From: Ignelater luminosus
Lineage: Eukaryota; Arthropoda; Insecta; Coleoptera; Elateridae
NCBI GenBank assembly: GCA_011009095.1
Contig: VTPC01003680.1
Location: 1-64,000, forward strand
Direction of reading: 5' to 3'
DNA length: 64,000 nt
Position 1 is the first letter of the stretch; every line of letters starts with the position of its first letter. The notes beneath the pieces were generated by a model. That model was not told the origin of the DNA. It did not search any database and saw only the letters and a list, made by a program, of their open reading frames with translations. This document shows positions 46,034 to 56,701 of the stretch, in pieces. The position numbers and the translations under genes were made by a program.

Positions 46034-46203
46034 ACGATATACAGTGTGTCTGAAAAGTATGGAATATCCTATATATCTCAGTGAATATCCATTTTATGGA
46101 AAAATGTTTTTTATAAAAGTTGTTTAGTGTTTAGTTTAACATTACAGGGTAATACCAAATATCCATTTTTTAAAAAACAAAAGCGCAACAAACAATGCTT
46201 CAA

Positions 46204-46368
46204 TTTTTTTAATGGGAACGTATTCCTTTATTGTACTCATTTGATAAAGAATGTTTTTCTCTTTCAATGACGTAAAACTTTGATACACTTGCATAAGTAA
46301 ATTTTGATTAAAACGCAAAAATTGTTTGAATAACGCTTAAAAGTTTATTTATTCATCTGTTACCTTTC
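46204..46368 (+). repeat. Left inverted repeat (paired part)
   Basis: It shares with 47686-47837 blocks such as ttattgtactcatttgata, aactttgatacacttgca and taaattttgattaaaacgca in inverted orientation. Confidence 0.88.
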
Positions 46369-46564
46369 CAGACGCCGTCTTTTAAATTTTCAATATCATC
46401 TAGTCACATTATGGTCGGTGTGATACACTTTTGTTTGTTAAACAATTGAATGCGTCGTAGAAATGACAATTAATAATCGAACTGAAGCGAAAAGTTATTT
46501 GTTTAATTAATTTAAGCATTTTGATTAACGTGAGGATAACAAAGTTACGAATATACGACTTGTT

Positions 46565-47649
46565 ATGGATAATTTATCAGAAAAACATTGTATCGAAATT
46601 TTAATGATGCTGGGATATGGCGACAGAAGGAGAACACAGGAGGAGGTTTGCAATTTGTTTAATAACGTGCACCCCGAATACCATATTTCTCAGTCTACTG
46701 TAAGTAAAATTTTGCATAAATTTCATGAGACGGGTTCTGTCAAAGATCGTCCAAAAACGGGCGGACCTAAAGCTCTAAATAATGAGCAACGTGAGAATAT
46801 AATGTTGGCTGTCGTGGAAAATCCACATGTTTCTGTTCGACAAATTGCTCGTGAAGATACTTTGAAGACATCCACTGCACACGAAGTTCTAAGAAAGAAG
46901 AAGTGGCATCCGTATAAACCTTGTATAGTTCAAGAATTATTAGAAGATAATTTAGATCGAAGATTGCAATTTTGCGAAGAAATAACACACAGGCTTCAGG
47001 AAAATGCAAATTTTCATAAAAATATCCTCTTCACTGATAAGGCAACGTTTTGTTTGAATGGTATCATTAACAAACAAAACACGCACTACTGGTCTTTGCT
47101 AAATTCTGGCTGGTATGTAGAAGAGCACATCCAATATCAGCAGAAAGTCAATATCTGGGCAGGAATTATTGGAACCTAAATTTTGAGACCTTTTTTTATA
47201 GAACATTATTTAACAGCAAATGCGTATCTAGATTTTTAAGATTTGACTTAGTTTCTGCTTTAGCTGTTTTATTTCCTAATCAACTAGATCCAGATGTACC
47301 CCATAACAGAATATGGTTGCAACAAGACGGGGCTCCTCCTCATTTCCGAATTAATGTCCGACAGTTTCTTGATAATACTTTCCCTTATCGATGGATAGGC
47401 AGAAGAGGTGCAGTAGAATGGCCAGCTCGCTCGCCGGATTTAAGTCCACTTGATTATCTTTTGTGGGGCCATCTCAAAAATAAGATTTATGTCGCTATGC
47501 CTGAAGATATTAAAACTCTAAAAGACCGTATTAGAACAGAGATTAGAGCTATTACACCAGAAACGATTCAAAATGCAGTAAACAAATTTGAAAGACGACT
47601 TTATCATTGCCAAGCTGTGAATGATGCACACTTTGAACACCTTCTATGA
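46565..47649 (+). pseudogene. DD41D-type mariner transposase, lightly damaged
   Basis: ATG 46565 opens a 204-residue frame. It has a DNA-binding region with a helix-turn-helix (RTQEEVCNLFNNVHPEYHIS, QSTVSKILHKFHETGSV) and a second one (VSVRQIAREDTLKTSTAHEVL). The catalytic start ILFTDKATFCLNG gives the first Asp. A stop at 47177-47179 and a frame change near 47235-47250 interrupt it. The last frame (to 47649) has QQDGAPPHFRINVRQFLD with the second Asp, then WPARSPDLSPLDYLLWGHLK with the third. By my count 41 residues lie between the last two. All three Asp residues are kept, and total length is about 360 residues, normal for the group. It is closely related to the fragment at 41153-41490. Confidence 0.87.
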
Positions 47650-47685
47650 ACTGTAGAGTGTAGTTATACAAAATTTTCAATTCGT

Positions 47686-47837
47686 AACAGATGAATATTG
47701 AAATAAACTTTCAAACAATTTTTTGCGTTTTAATCAAAATTTACTCATGCAAGTGTATCAAAGTTTTACATCATTGAAAAGAGAAAAACATTCTCTATCA
47801 AATGAGTACAATAAAGGGATACCTTCCCATTAAAAAA
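47686..47837 (-). repeat. Right inverted repeat, truncated outward
   Basis: This is the partner of 46204-46368. It breaks off at its outer side where LINE coding sequence begins. Confidence 0.88.
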
Positions 47838-48830
47838 CAGGATAGTTGATAAAGGATCTCCTGACCCAGTCCAATCTGTTTGGTAAAAGTGCGTGAAACG
47901 TTGTTTTGTACACGCACTTGACATTCAACTTGTGACAATGTTATTCTTATCAGCGATGTTAGATAATATGGTGGGATTCCTAGTTCCTGCATTGCTATAT
48001 AAAGCATTTCTATTGACTGTGTCATACTCTGAATTGAAATCGATAAACATGTGGTGTGGTTCGATGTTATATTCACTTGTTTCGTTCAATATTTGTGGCA
48101 GCATAAATATCTGGTCTACAGTTGATTTGTTCTCTGAAAAATCACACTGATATTTCCCTATTACGGTGTTTGCATATGGTTTTATACGATCATGCAAGAT
48201 ATTTGTTAGTGTTTTGTACGCTATATTCAACATTGTTATACCTCGATAATTGTCTCATGCTAATTAGTCTCTTTTTTGTGTAATATTATCAATACTCCAA
48301 GATACCACTCTTTTGGTAGTTCTTTTTTGTTTCCAGATTTGTATTATTAGTTTATGTAATACACTGCACAGGTTTGCTCCACCATTCTTGATCAATTCTG
48401 CGGGTATGCCATCTGATCTTGAAGCCTTGTTATTTTTCGGTTTTTGAGCTGTTCTGGTCACTTCTTCCACCGATGGTTCATCTTGTTCTTTACTATCGTT
48501 TTTTTCCTTTCACTATTACTTACTATATTTCCTTCTTTATCTTTACACATATTCACTCTTGGTTGGAAATCCTTTCAACTTCTGTTAATCTTTTTATAAA
48601 ATTTCCTTATTGCTATTTGTACGTTAAGTCTTCACGTTCTTGCATTTCATGTTCAATTTGTTCTCGTTTCTTTTTCCTATTCATTTTCTTTTCATTCCTT
48701 TCTTAAGTTCTTATATTCTTCCATTAACTGTCCTGTAGTATGTTTTTGTAGAAGTTTCTTATATACGGTATTCTTTTTGTCTGTTATATTTTGACATTCT
48801 TTTGTCAAACCAAGAAAAGAAAATATCCCT
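47838..48830 (-). mobile_element. RTE-type LINE, linker and reverse-transcriptase part
   Basis: From 48830 to 47838 on the minus strand: a Lys/Glu-rich linker (EHEMQERE near 48640); EVTRTAQKPKNNKASRSDGIPAELIKNGGANL and the following block (48470-48264) opening the reverse transcriptase; AYKTLTNILHDRIKPY, STVDQIF and HMFIDFNSEYDTVNR (48233-48020); then ELGIPPYYLTSLIRITLSQ and VRVQNN to GLGQEI (to about 47850). It is frame-shifted in several places. The sequence stops against the truncated right repeat of the mariner-type element. The C-terminal end of the same LINE type lies at 45696-46033. Confidence 0.84.
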
Positions 48831-49369
48831 TAATGGAAAACCTGGTTCTTCCAAAGCCAAGATTCCTATGGTTTAATGGAACGTAGAAAAGCAAAATAGA
48901 AGAAAAAAGGGGCAATAAGTAAAATATAAATAAGAAGTTGGGCGATAACTCTGATATGAACTGTAATTCTGTGAATTTGCAACAATAATAAAAAAATTTT
49001 ATAATATAAATAAATAAATTTGAACACAAATTATGTACTAAGTACTTGAGTATGGTAGAGCCGTGTACGTAGACGACACATAACTCGGTAACTCTCATAA
49101 TGACGATAGAGTTGCAGAATGTATATTTAAAACGCTATGATACGAGAAGTTAAGACTAGATAAGATCCTGCAAATGTTAAAAATAGAGACATTGAAGAAT
49201 GTGTTAATTAGGATAAAGAAATAATGTTTTCTGTATGATTTTCACTTGGATGGATGAGGTGTCCTAATATCGCATACCTAGATATCCAGTAATATCAGAT
49301 ATGACATATTATGATACCATGTAGAGTTAAAAAATTTTCTTAAGAAAAAGTTTCGGTATTATACAGGGT
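48831..49369. other. No supported gene
   Basis: AT-rich sequence between the LINE and a transposon-like terminus. A minus-strand open frame at 48805-49098 is hydrophobic and Phe-rich with no signature. Confidence 0.5.
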
Positions 49370-49600
49370 GTAGCTGAATTAATTGACAAACTTTAGGAAT
49401 TTATTGTACTGATTTAAACAATGAAAAATTTTTGATAGGCACGCATCTCAAAATGCTTTCTTAAAAAGTTACAGCGTTTTTACCATAATAATAGAAAACT
49501 TTTTATTAATTTTTATTAATATACAAGTTACTTCTGCAAGTTATCCAATTTACTTCAACAGCTAGACAAGCCTGACAACGTGCGTCGTACCATTAACTGT
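49370..49600 (+). mobile_element. Solo mariner-type element end
   Basis: The sequence tatacagggtgtagctgaat followed by taattgacaaac has the TA-plus-CAGGGTGT form of Tc1/mariner-type termini, with AT-rich subterminal sequence after it. No transposase and no inverted partner were seen in the next 900 bases. Confidence 0.45.
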
Positions 49601-50274
49601 CAAGAAATCTATTCTAACCATCTAGCGTACCAAGTGTAGAATGCTGATTTTGCTGCAATAATCTTTATGTCGGTTAAATTCTTTTTATATTTAAAATTAG
49701 GTTTTCTATTTTTATGTAAAGTTCAGTGTAAAGTTTTGATGGAGCTTTTTTGGGTACATGTTTATAAAAACTTCTCTTATTGTTTGAATCAGTAAAAGGC
49801 GTTTCTGAAGTTTGGCCAAGTAATTTATTTACATACTGTATATTAATAAACATACTTTTTTTAAGAAATATGTTTCAGAAAATTTTCTCTGCAGTTAAAC
49901 TTCTACGACTTCAATTTGTTTACAGTGTAAGTAATCCGTAGTAATCAATTTTGCAAACGTTAAAGGTGCAAAATTCTTAGTATAACACCACAATTATAGC
50001 TTAGAATACTTTGATTCAAGTTTAACAACAGCTGACGTCGAGATATCTACCACGTATTTAATCTAAAACATACCATACGTTAAAAAATATTCAGAGTTAA
50101 AATACAATACTTCAAGATGTTCAGTGGTACAACAGCTTTTTATCGCCCAAGCTTGTTTTGTCAAGCAAATTAAGTAATTATCTTTTTCAACCAATCATAA
50201 AAACATTTAACGTTCATAAATCGTATTCTATAAGATTATATATAGAAAAGCACGTACATTGTCTTCCCCAAATA

Positions 50275-50305
50275 AAGGGTTTTCCAATAAGAGGTGTTAT
50301 TTTGA
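50275..50305 (+). repeat. Left terminal inverted repeat, 31 bp
   Basis: It is identical to the reverse complement of 51550-51580; TA precedes it. Confidence 0.95.
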
Positions 50306-50388
50306 ATAGCCCGCTATTTCGGTAGATGTCACTTTTGAAGCTATCAGTTTTTGACATTTGACAAGTAGAAACTACGCCGTTAATAAAT

Positions 50389-51475
50389 ATGGAACGATAC
50401 ACGCTTCAACAACGCATTGAAATTATTAAAATTCACTATAAAAATGGTGAAAATTTGGCAGAGACGGTTCGTAAAACTCGAACATTTTTGGGTCACCGTG
50501 AAGCACCTTGTCGGACCGCAATACAGAAATTGGTGAAAAAATTCGAGCTCTTGGAACAAGTTAGTGATGTGAAGAATAAAACCCGTGCACGTCGCTCAAG
50601 AACAGCCGAGAATATTGCTGTTGTAGCCGAAAGTGTTAAAGAAAACCCAGGTTTGTCCATTCCTCGTCGTTCTTTGGAATTAGCCATTCCACAAACGTCA
50701 TTACACCGTATTTTGCATAAAGATTTGGATCTTAAGGCTTATAAAGTCCGGTTAACACAAGAACTCAAGCCGGTCGATCATCAACAACGTCGTGTCTTTG
50801 CTGATTGGGTCGTTGAAATGCATGAAAATGATCCAGAATTCCATCGAAAAAATCATCTTGAGTGATGAGGCCCATTTCCACCTCGGTGGCTTCGTCAACA
50901 AGCAAAATTGTCGGATCTGGGGTTCAGAAAATCCAAGAGTTATTGTTGAAAAGTCTCTCTATCCTCAACGTGTGACTGTTTGGTGCGGTTTATGGTCCGG
51001 CGGAGTCATTGGACCTTACTTTTTCGAAAATGAGGCTGGAGCAACAGTTACGGTGACTGGATTGCGCTATCGAGAGATGATTAACGATTTTTTATGGCCG
51101 GAATTGGATGGTATTGATCTGGACAACGTTTACTTTCAACAAGACGGCGCTACGTGCCACACAAGCAACGAAACCATTGATCTTTTACGGAAAAAGTTTC
51201 CGGACCGCGTTATCTCTCGAAGAGGTGATCACAATTGGCCACCGAGATCTTGTGATTTAACACCTTGCGACTTCTTTCTTTGGGGCCACGTGAAAGAGAA
51301 GGTCTACGCCAACAGCCCAGCGTCGATTCAAGACCTCAAAGATGGAATTCGTGAGGCTATCGAGGACATAGGGCAGCCACTTTGCGATTTGGTTATGGAA
51401 AATTTCATGAAAAGGATATTGTCCTGTAAGCGTGGTCGTGGTGGTCATTTGCCTGATGTTATTTTCCACTATTAA
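50389..51475 (+). pseudogene. DD41D-type mariner transposase with one frameshift
   Basis: ATG 50389 lies 114 bases inside the left repeat. Residues 1-60 hold a first helix-turn-helix (TLQQRIEIIKIHYKNGENLAETVR) and residues about 75-110 a second (LSIPRRSLELAIPQTSLHRIL). The frame ends early at 50865 (EFHRKNHLE). Reading continues one frame over with IEKIILSDEAHFHLGGFVNKQN, giving the first Asp, then VYFQQDGATCHTSNETIDLL and WPPRSCDLTPCDFFLWGHVK for the second and third Asp, to the stop at 51473-51475. By my count 41 residues separate the last two. The frame change lies in an A run at about 50846-50851, where one extra A explains it; a read or assembly error is possible. Otherwise full length (about 345 residues) with all catalytic residues. 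Confidence 0.92.
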
Positions 51476-51549
51476 CGGCATACCTTCCTCTTTATAATGA
51501 AATAAACATCCGATCATTTATATTAAAAAATGGCACTTTTCTTTGAATA

Positions 51550-51580
51550 TCAAAATAACACCTCTTATTGGAAAACCCTT
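51550..51580 (-). repeat. Right terminal inverted repeat, 31 bp
   Basis: It is identical to the reverse complement of 50275-50305; TA follows it. Confidence 0.95.
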
Positions 51581-51582
51581 TA

Positions 51583-54500
51583 TATAAAAACTATGCAAGC
51601 ATTAACCACCCACACGATAATTTCGTCCTTGTTATGGACTCATTATTATTATACATACATTATATGTAATAATAGAAGCATGAAAGCAATAAGGCATTTC
51701 CTGATTCCTAGGTGTTTGTTGAAACTTAATTTTACTTCATTTGAAAAAAGTTAAAACATGGCGTGAAAGAGCAAACTATAAAAAAAGAATAAAAGAAAGT
51801 TTAGAAGGATCAGGTAATTCTAAAGACTCGTTCCTTTTGAGAATGTGATGCTTAGACAAGTACGGATGTGCAACAAACGCATGAAGATAAAACGTTAGCA
51901 CATATATTAAATCCAAAAGGTCTTTAAAAATTTATAGACAATTTCGGCAAAAAAGGAAACACGGGAACGTACGGTTGTTACAAACCATTAGAAACAATTT
52001 GCAGAATTCTAAAATAGGAAATTGAAAGCAAGCAAGCCCGGAGTATTGGAGACTATATCAAGACAGATTTTGTGTTTGAAGGGAGAAAATTATGTAATCT
52101 GCAATTATCAGTGAAAAGATTAGAGGCGAATAATAACGTCTGCAAAATCGAAACAAACTCAGTATTGTTATATGAAGAATTTAAATAAAGTCTTATACGA
52201 TATGTAACATGTCTCTGTTTAAGCATGAAAGTTATTGGATTTAGTTTGAAATTTGTTTCTATTTTTCGTGACGTTCTTGTATATTTGTCATTCTATTCAA
52301 GTGATTCTTTATCATTAAAGGACCGAACATTTTGCCAACAGAAATATTCTTATATGTTAATCAAACAAAGATAGAGTAGTAAAAATGAATTAGAATGATA
52401 CACTTAAAAAGTTAAATTAAAATTATGGAGCGCACTGTGTAGTTAATTGTTGTGACACTTGTCGTATGTAAGAGTACATCAGCACAAAAAAGTCTGAAAA
52501 AAATGTTACATCATGTCAAGAGTCATCGTGTAAACTAAACTAAAGGGAGCTAAAAAAAATTTCAATTAAGCGTTGAGTAGGAGGTAATACTGTCACTTTA
52601 TATCAACTTATCCTTTGTAATGAGCTACATTTGCCAGAATATCGACATTTTGAAATCGAATACACACCATATAGTGAAATTACTGGAAAGGGTGGCAACA
52701 AGCGCGCAAAGATAGTATTATTATACAGTAGTACACATTTACTTATCTGCTGGTACATAAACTGAAGGTTGTAAAGGTTTTCCCAATGGATCCTCCACTT
52801 TTTGAAATTTTATCGTTGAGTTAAAAAAATAGTTAACGTCCGATAACAAGAACATTTCTTAATTTGTTACAAAGTTAATGAAATATATTAAAAATAATTA
52901 CACTGACTTCAGAAATATTTGCTATGTAATATAATTCTTGATACATGCAAAAGCAGAAGAACACGTTGTTACAGTACTGAATTTTATCATGCAACATAAA
53001 TGCATTTAACTGCACTCGACGTAAAGCAGTCTTCAATTTGATTGCTACTATCTAAGCCGATGTTTTATGTTTGTCATTTTAAAGAATAGAGCAGATGCAA
53101 TCAAAGTACCATAAGAAAATTCTATCTGGTAATGGATCTTCTTAAAACTTTCTTCTTGCAATTACTTTTCCAATTCTTAAATTTCCAACACGGATTATTC
53201 TGACATACCCTGGGAATAACCCGACATTGTTTGCACTAGCGCTTAAAATTGTAATTTAGGACACTCTGGAATGAATTTTATCGGTCTAGGCTCTCAAGGC
53301 ACAGCCAAAGGGTAAACACTATTTTTCAGTTTTTCCCCAGGGGTTCATTTTTTTATTCGGGTAATAAATGCTTTTAGACTGCCAGTGGTTAAATCTGAGT
53401 TACGGTTTTTATGTAATATTGTTTTTTTATCCCAGGCTAAGAAAATACTTTTAACAATTTCGTATTTAAATAATAATCAAAAATTTACTCAAGTAATTAG
53501 TAATTTTAATTAGAAAATCTCTAAAATTGAAAAAAAAGAATCTTTGCTTCTACTGAGAAATATTATTTTACAAAATAATGCGAATTACTTAAATAGCAAA
53601 TATGTGAAATTCAACAGTGATTACGTTTTCCAAAGATTGCATGCTATATTATTCTCGAACAGAGATGGGTACCTAAGTAGACCATCAAAGCAGGAAAATT
53701 AATCATGATAACGTCCACTGCGTTCATCATTACTGGGAAACGTTGCTTGACTAATTAATGAAAGGTTGAAAAGGGTTCAAAGTTCATAATATTGAAGCGT
53801 ACTGAGCTATTAAATTGATCATTTTTCACCTGTTGCAAAACTGGCTTACAAAAGGAGCGAATAGAGACATTCAACGCCGCATAGAAAATGTCAATGAATT
53901 TTGTTGCCTACGGTTATGAAGTAATTACAAAAAAGGGTTCTAGGAATACTTATCAGCTTTATGTTGACACAGACAAAAAATTAGTTTGAAATTTCCACAG
54001 ATAACTGTGTGCAATTTCTTTTTTTAGAATGTTAGCTTCTTTGATAAACTAGAAATTAAAACGATAATATGTAAACAGTTTGCGAAATGAGAATCTACTT
54101 TGAAAGCTAGTTTTTACTGTCGCACTGTCTTTACAAAAAGTCAACTACATTTTACTTTCGCAATTTATTTGCAAATCTTCGCTTCTCCAAAATGCTAGGC
54201 ACTATCTATTTAGTTTTTGTTTAAATGCTTTTTCAGTCCTGACAGCTCGGGGGTTTTTTAAATGAACAATTTTTTGTAGGAAAATTATTTGTGAATCTGA
54301 ATAAGAAAAGAAAATTCCAGACAGAGTTATTGTAAATAGCAGAGGTGATCATCTGTGTAAATTTAAGTAAATTGTAATCTTAATGCTTTTAAAATTATTA
54401 ACTATTTAGTTAGAAGCTAACAATTAACTTGAAATTTTATTTTCTTTGAAATTTCATCACTGTCTTAGTTGTTTTCTAACTAACATACACTCAGCAGATA

Positions 54501-54716
54501 AAACTACTTCAATATGAACAATACATGCCCACTAAAATTCTTAATAGATTTCTGGATACTAGCAGCTCTTTTTGCTAGTACTGAAAGAAAAGTTGTGAGA
54601 ATATTTTAGAGATCCCGTATCTTCAGATACATTTTTAATAATTGTTAGGTTTCGTCAAATTTTTAAGGCCAACCTACAGTCATTCTCTTAACCTTCAACG
54701 GACGGGCCTGGTAAAA
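51583..54716. other. Long stretch with no supported gene
   Basis: Around 51760-52190 the plus strand can be read in fragments that look protein-like (RERANYKKRIKESLEGSGNS, GNTGTYGCYKPLETICRIL), but I do not recognise a family. The remaining 2.5 kb is AT-rich without motifs or repeats that I can support. Confidence 0.5.
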
Positions 54717-55130
54717 TTACGTAACAGTCGAACCGGGATTTATTCGGACCCCATGGCAGAACATTAGAAATTTGTTGCTTATACTTGAGAAAGTAAAGAC
54801 AAATAGACTGAGAAATAGCAAAAAAGCAACTTCCATACTTGAAATGCCTGAGCTATAAGCTGTAAGTCCGAGTTCCGTTTTCCGAATATAAGCTATTGGT
54901 AATTTAGCTCGTACATCTATTGGTATTTTTGACCATTTGGTTTCATCTTTTGCCACATATTGTAAAAAACCGTTAGCGTGACCGCTGGATTCTGCAATGT
55001 CTTTAACCTCAGGTAACGTTTCCTGATTAGCGACAATAACATCATTCTCTTCATCTTCAGACTTCAGACACGACATCAACTTCTTCTATATCACTTGCAT
55101 CCACATCATAATTTTCAAAATTGGGAACAT
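54717..55130 (-). pseudogene. piggyBac-like transposase, N-terminal fragment
   Basis: The minus strand reads an acidic N-terminus (VPNFENYDVDASDIEEVDV in one frame, then SEDEENDVIVANQ), followed by LQYVAKDETKWSKIPID near 54960-54910. The acidic start and the DETKWSKIP-type block are usual before the catalytic domain of piggyBac proteins. No catalytic domain follows toward 54717. The fragment begins next to a LINE end at 55130-55150. Confidence 0.5.
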
Positions 55131-55841
55131 CATTCTCAAGTAAATATGTACGTTTATGATAAGCAGACTATATACAAAATACAGAAAATGGGGAATGGAA
55201 ATAAACTTGAGAAAGACCGAACATCTAATAATAAAGAGCAAAGCAAAATTTGAAGTTTTAATAAGCGAAGGCAGTGGACTACAACATGTAGAGGAATTCA
55301 AATATCTCGAATGCATCTTTGATAAACACGGCCTTGCAGAAAAAGAAATTAGACACAAAATACACCAAGGAAGGGAAATAGTAGGACGTTTAAGCAGTAT
55401 TAGGTGGGATAAGCATATAAGCCGGAAAAACAAAAAAAGGATTGGATGAACCTTTGTGAAATGCCGATTTAGGTAGACGAATAACAGCGGTAGAAATGAA
55501 CTATCCTTGCAGAAGTGCACAAAGATCAAAACACGAAAGAACACCGAACACTGGAATACGCAAAGTGATGGAAGCGAAAGAATCTATCCTAGATAAGATA
55601 GAACGTAAGGGTTTGGACATTTATTGAGGATGGATAAAGAAAGATGACCAGAATAGATTTTCACATAGCCACCCCCTGGTAGGAGCAAGAGAGGCCGCAC
55701 CAGACGATCGTGGAACGAAGGCATTTGTAAATCCATGCAAGCTAGACAACTAGAAGAAGATACAGCACAAAACGGAGAGACGTGGAAGACGGACAGTTTT
55801 AACTGTAGTTGAAATATCACATGAAATGTATTTTCAAGTCC

Positions 55842-55845
<4 letters not shown>
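55131..55845 (+). mobile_element. RTE-type LINE, strongly 5'-truncated
   Basis: The plus strand carries only the end of the protein. SRLYTKYRKWGMEINLRKTEHLIIKSKAKFEV and VEEFKYLECIFDKHGLAEKEIRHKI (55156-55449) follow the reverse-transcriptase core. After frame changes come PPPGRSKRGRTRRSWNEGI and MQARQLEEDTAQN (about 55660-55770). It ends in an (AAT)n run. 5' truncation during insertion is usual for LINEs. The left edge abuts the piggyBac-like fragment. Confidence 0.85.

Positions 55846-55878
<33 letters not shown>
55842..55878 (+). repeat. (AAT)n tail of the LINE
   Basis: About twelve AAT units directly follow the LINE 3' end, as the microsatellite tail of this LINE type. Confidence 0.92.
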
Positions 55879-56123
55879 TTGTTACTTCTTTTCGTTTTAT
55901 AGATAGTACATAGGTATATTAAAAACCGTGAGATCCAGTAAAAGACAAAAGACTTTTCTGCACCACTTAATCGTTTTTTGTACTGATTTGATGGAACTTT
56001 GCAGCATGTCCAGTGTATGGCCTTGATCAAGGTAAAGTTTCGTTAGTGTCAAAACGACAGTTCCAGAAAAATCACACTCTTTGTCTCTTCTATGCTCCGC
56101 AACAGATAATAAAATCTAGAATA

Positions 56124-56535
56124 GAGTGTGTCCAAGATAAGGATGCACAGCATAGGGATCTTGGAAACGGTATGAGATACAGCATCGGTTAAATGGAATG
56201 AAAGTTGGCTATTTACAGAACCTTTTTGTTGGCGTTTGCAAAATCTAGATATCTTGAATAGTTTCAGAGATATTTAAAAAAAAGTAAATTTCTCGATTTT
56301 CGTTATTATTTTTTTCCTTTATTTGAAGAGATATTAGAAAACTAAAACCACTTCTCCATTGCCACTCCTTGTTATCTATTAAAATACGCTAACAAAATTC
56401 CTGTACAACGTTTTGATTTCGAGTAACCATCATTAACCTCATTTTTTTAAATAGGCGAAAAACAATTAAAAATTGTTTTGAATAACTTTTGTTCTAATGA
56501 TGTAAACATGATAGGGTTATTTTAGTTCTGATTTT
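56124..56535 (+). repeat. Left arm of the long inverted repeat
   Basis: It pairs with 56702-57125. Shared blocks include tgtgtccaagataagg, cagcat.gggatcttgg, gcaaaatctagatatctt and aaaattcctgtacaacgttt. Confidence 0.93.
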
Positions 56536-56589
56536 TCTGTGTTGAACGCTGCTGTGACCAACTGTAATAATTGTTGTTCATCTTAAAAA

Positions 56590-56685
56590 TTTTGGTTGAT
56601 CACATAATTTTTGACATAACCCCAGAGGAAAGAAATCTAACGGTGTTAGATCAGGTGATCGTGCAGGCCAGGGTACTGCAGAATG
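56590..56685 (-). pseudogene. Transposase scrap in the hairpin loop
   Basis: On the minus strand about 56681-56607 reads WPARSPDLTPLDFF and then, after a frame change, LWGY. This is the block around the third catalytic Asp of DD41D-type mariner transposases, as also seen at 41153-41490 and 46565-47649. It shows which family the long repeats belong to. Confidence 0.8.
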
Positions 56686-56701
56686 CATTAATTTATAGCT
56701 T

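Larger units (their letters stand above)
46034..47837 (+). mobile_element. DD41D-type mariner element with long inverted repeats, right end lost
   Basis: The left terminus reads TA then CAGTGTGTCTGAAAAGTATG at 46034. An inverted repeat pairs 46204-46368 with 47686-47837 at roughly 90% identity. The outer 170 bases of the left repeat have no partner, because the right side stops at about 47837 and LINE sequence resumes. The intact element therefore had inverted repeats of about 330 bp or more. It lies inside a LINE, but the LINE pieces on the two sides are not adjacent in the protein (about 1 kb of LINE is missing). A later deletion probably removed the right transposon end with the neighbouring LINE part. 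Confidence 0.82.
50275..51580 (+). mobile_element. Young DD41D-type mariner element with perfect inverted repeats
   Basis: The ends are 31-bp inverted repeats without a mismatch (50275-50305 and 51550-51580, beginning AAGGGTTTTCCAATAAGAGG), flanked by TA at 50273-50274 and 51581-51582. The element is 1306 bp and carries a transposase that fills most of it. Perfect ends, a sharp target duplication and a coding region with a single one-base break make it the youngest-looking element in the window. Its GC content is visibly higher than the surrounding DNA, consistent with recent arrival. Confidence 0.95.

Noticed and set aside
55086-55544. 152-codon minus-strand frame, hydrophobic
   Set aside because: Antisense of the LINE fragment at 55131-55845, whose coding strand is clearly recognisable.
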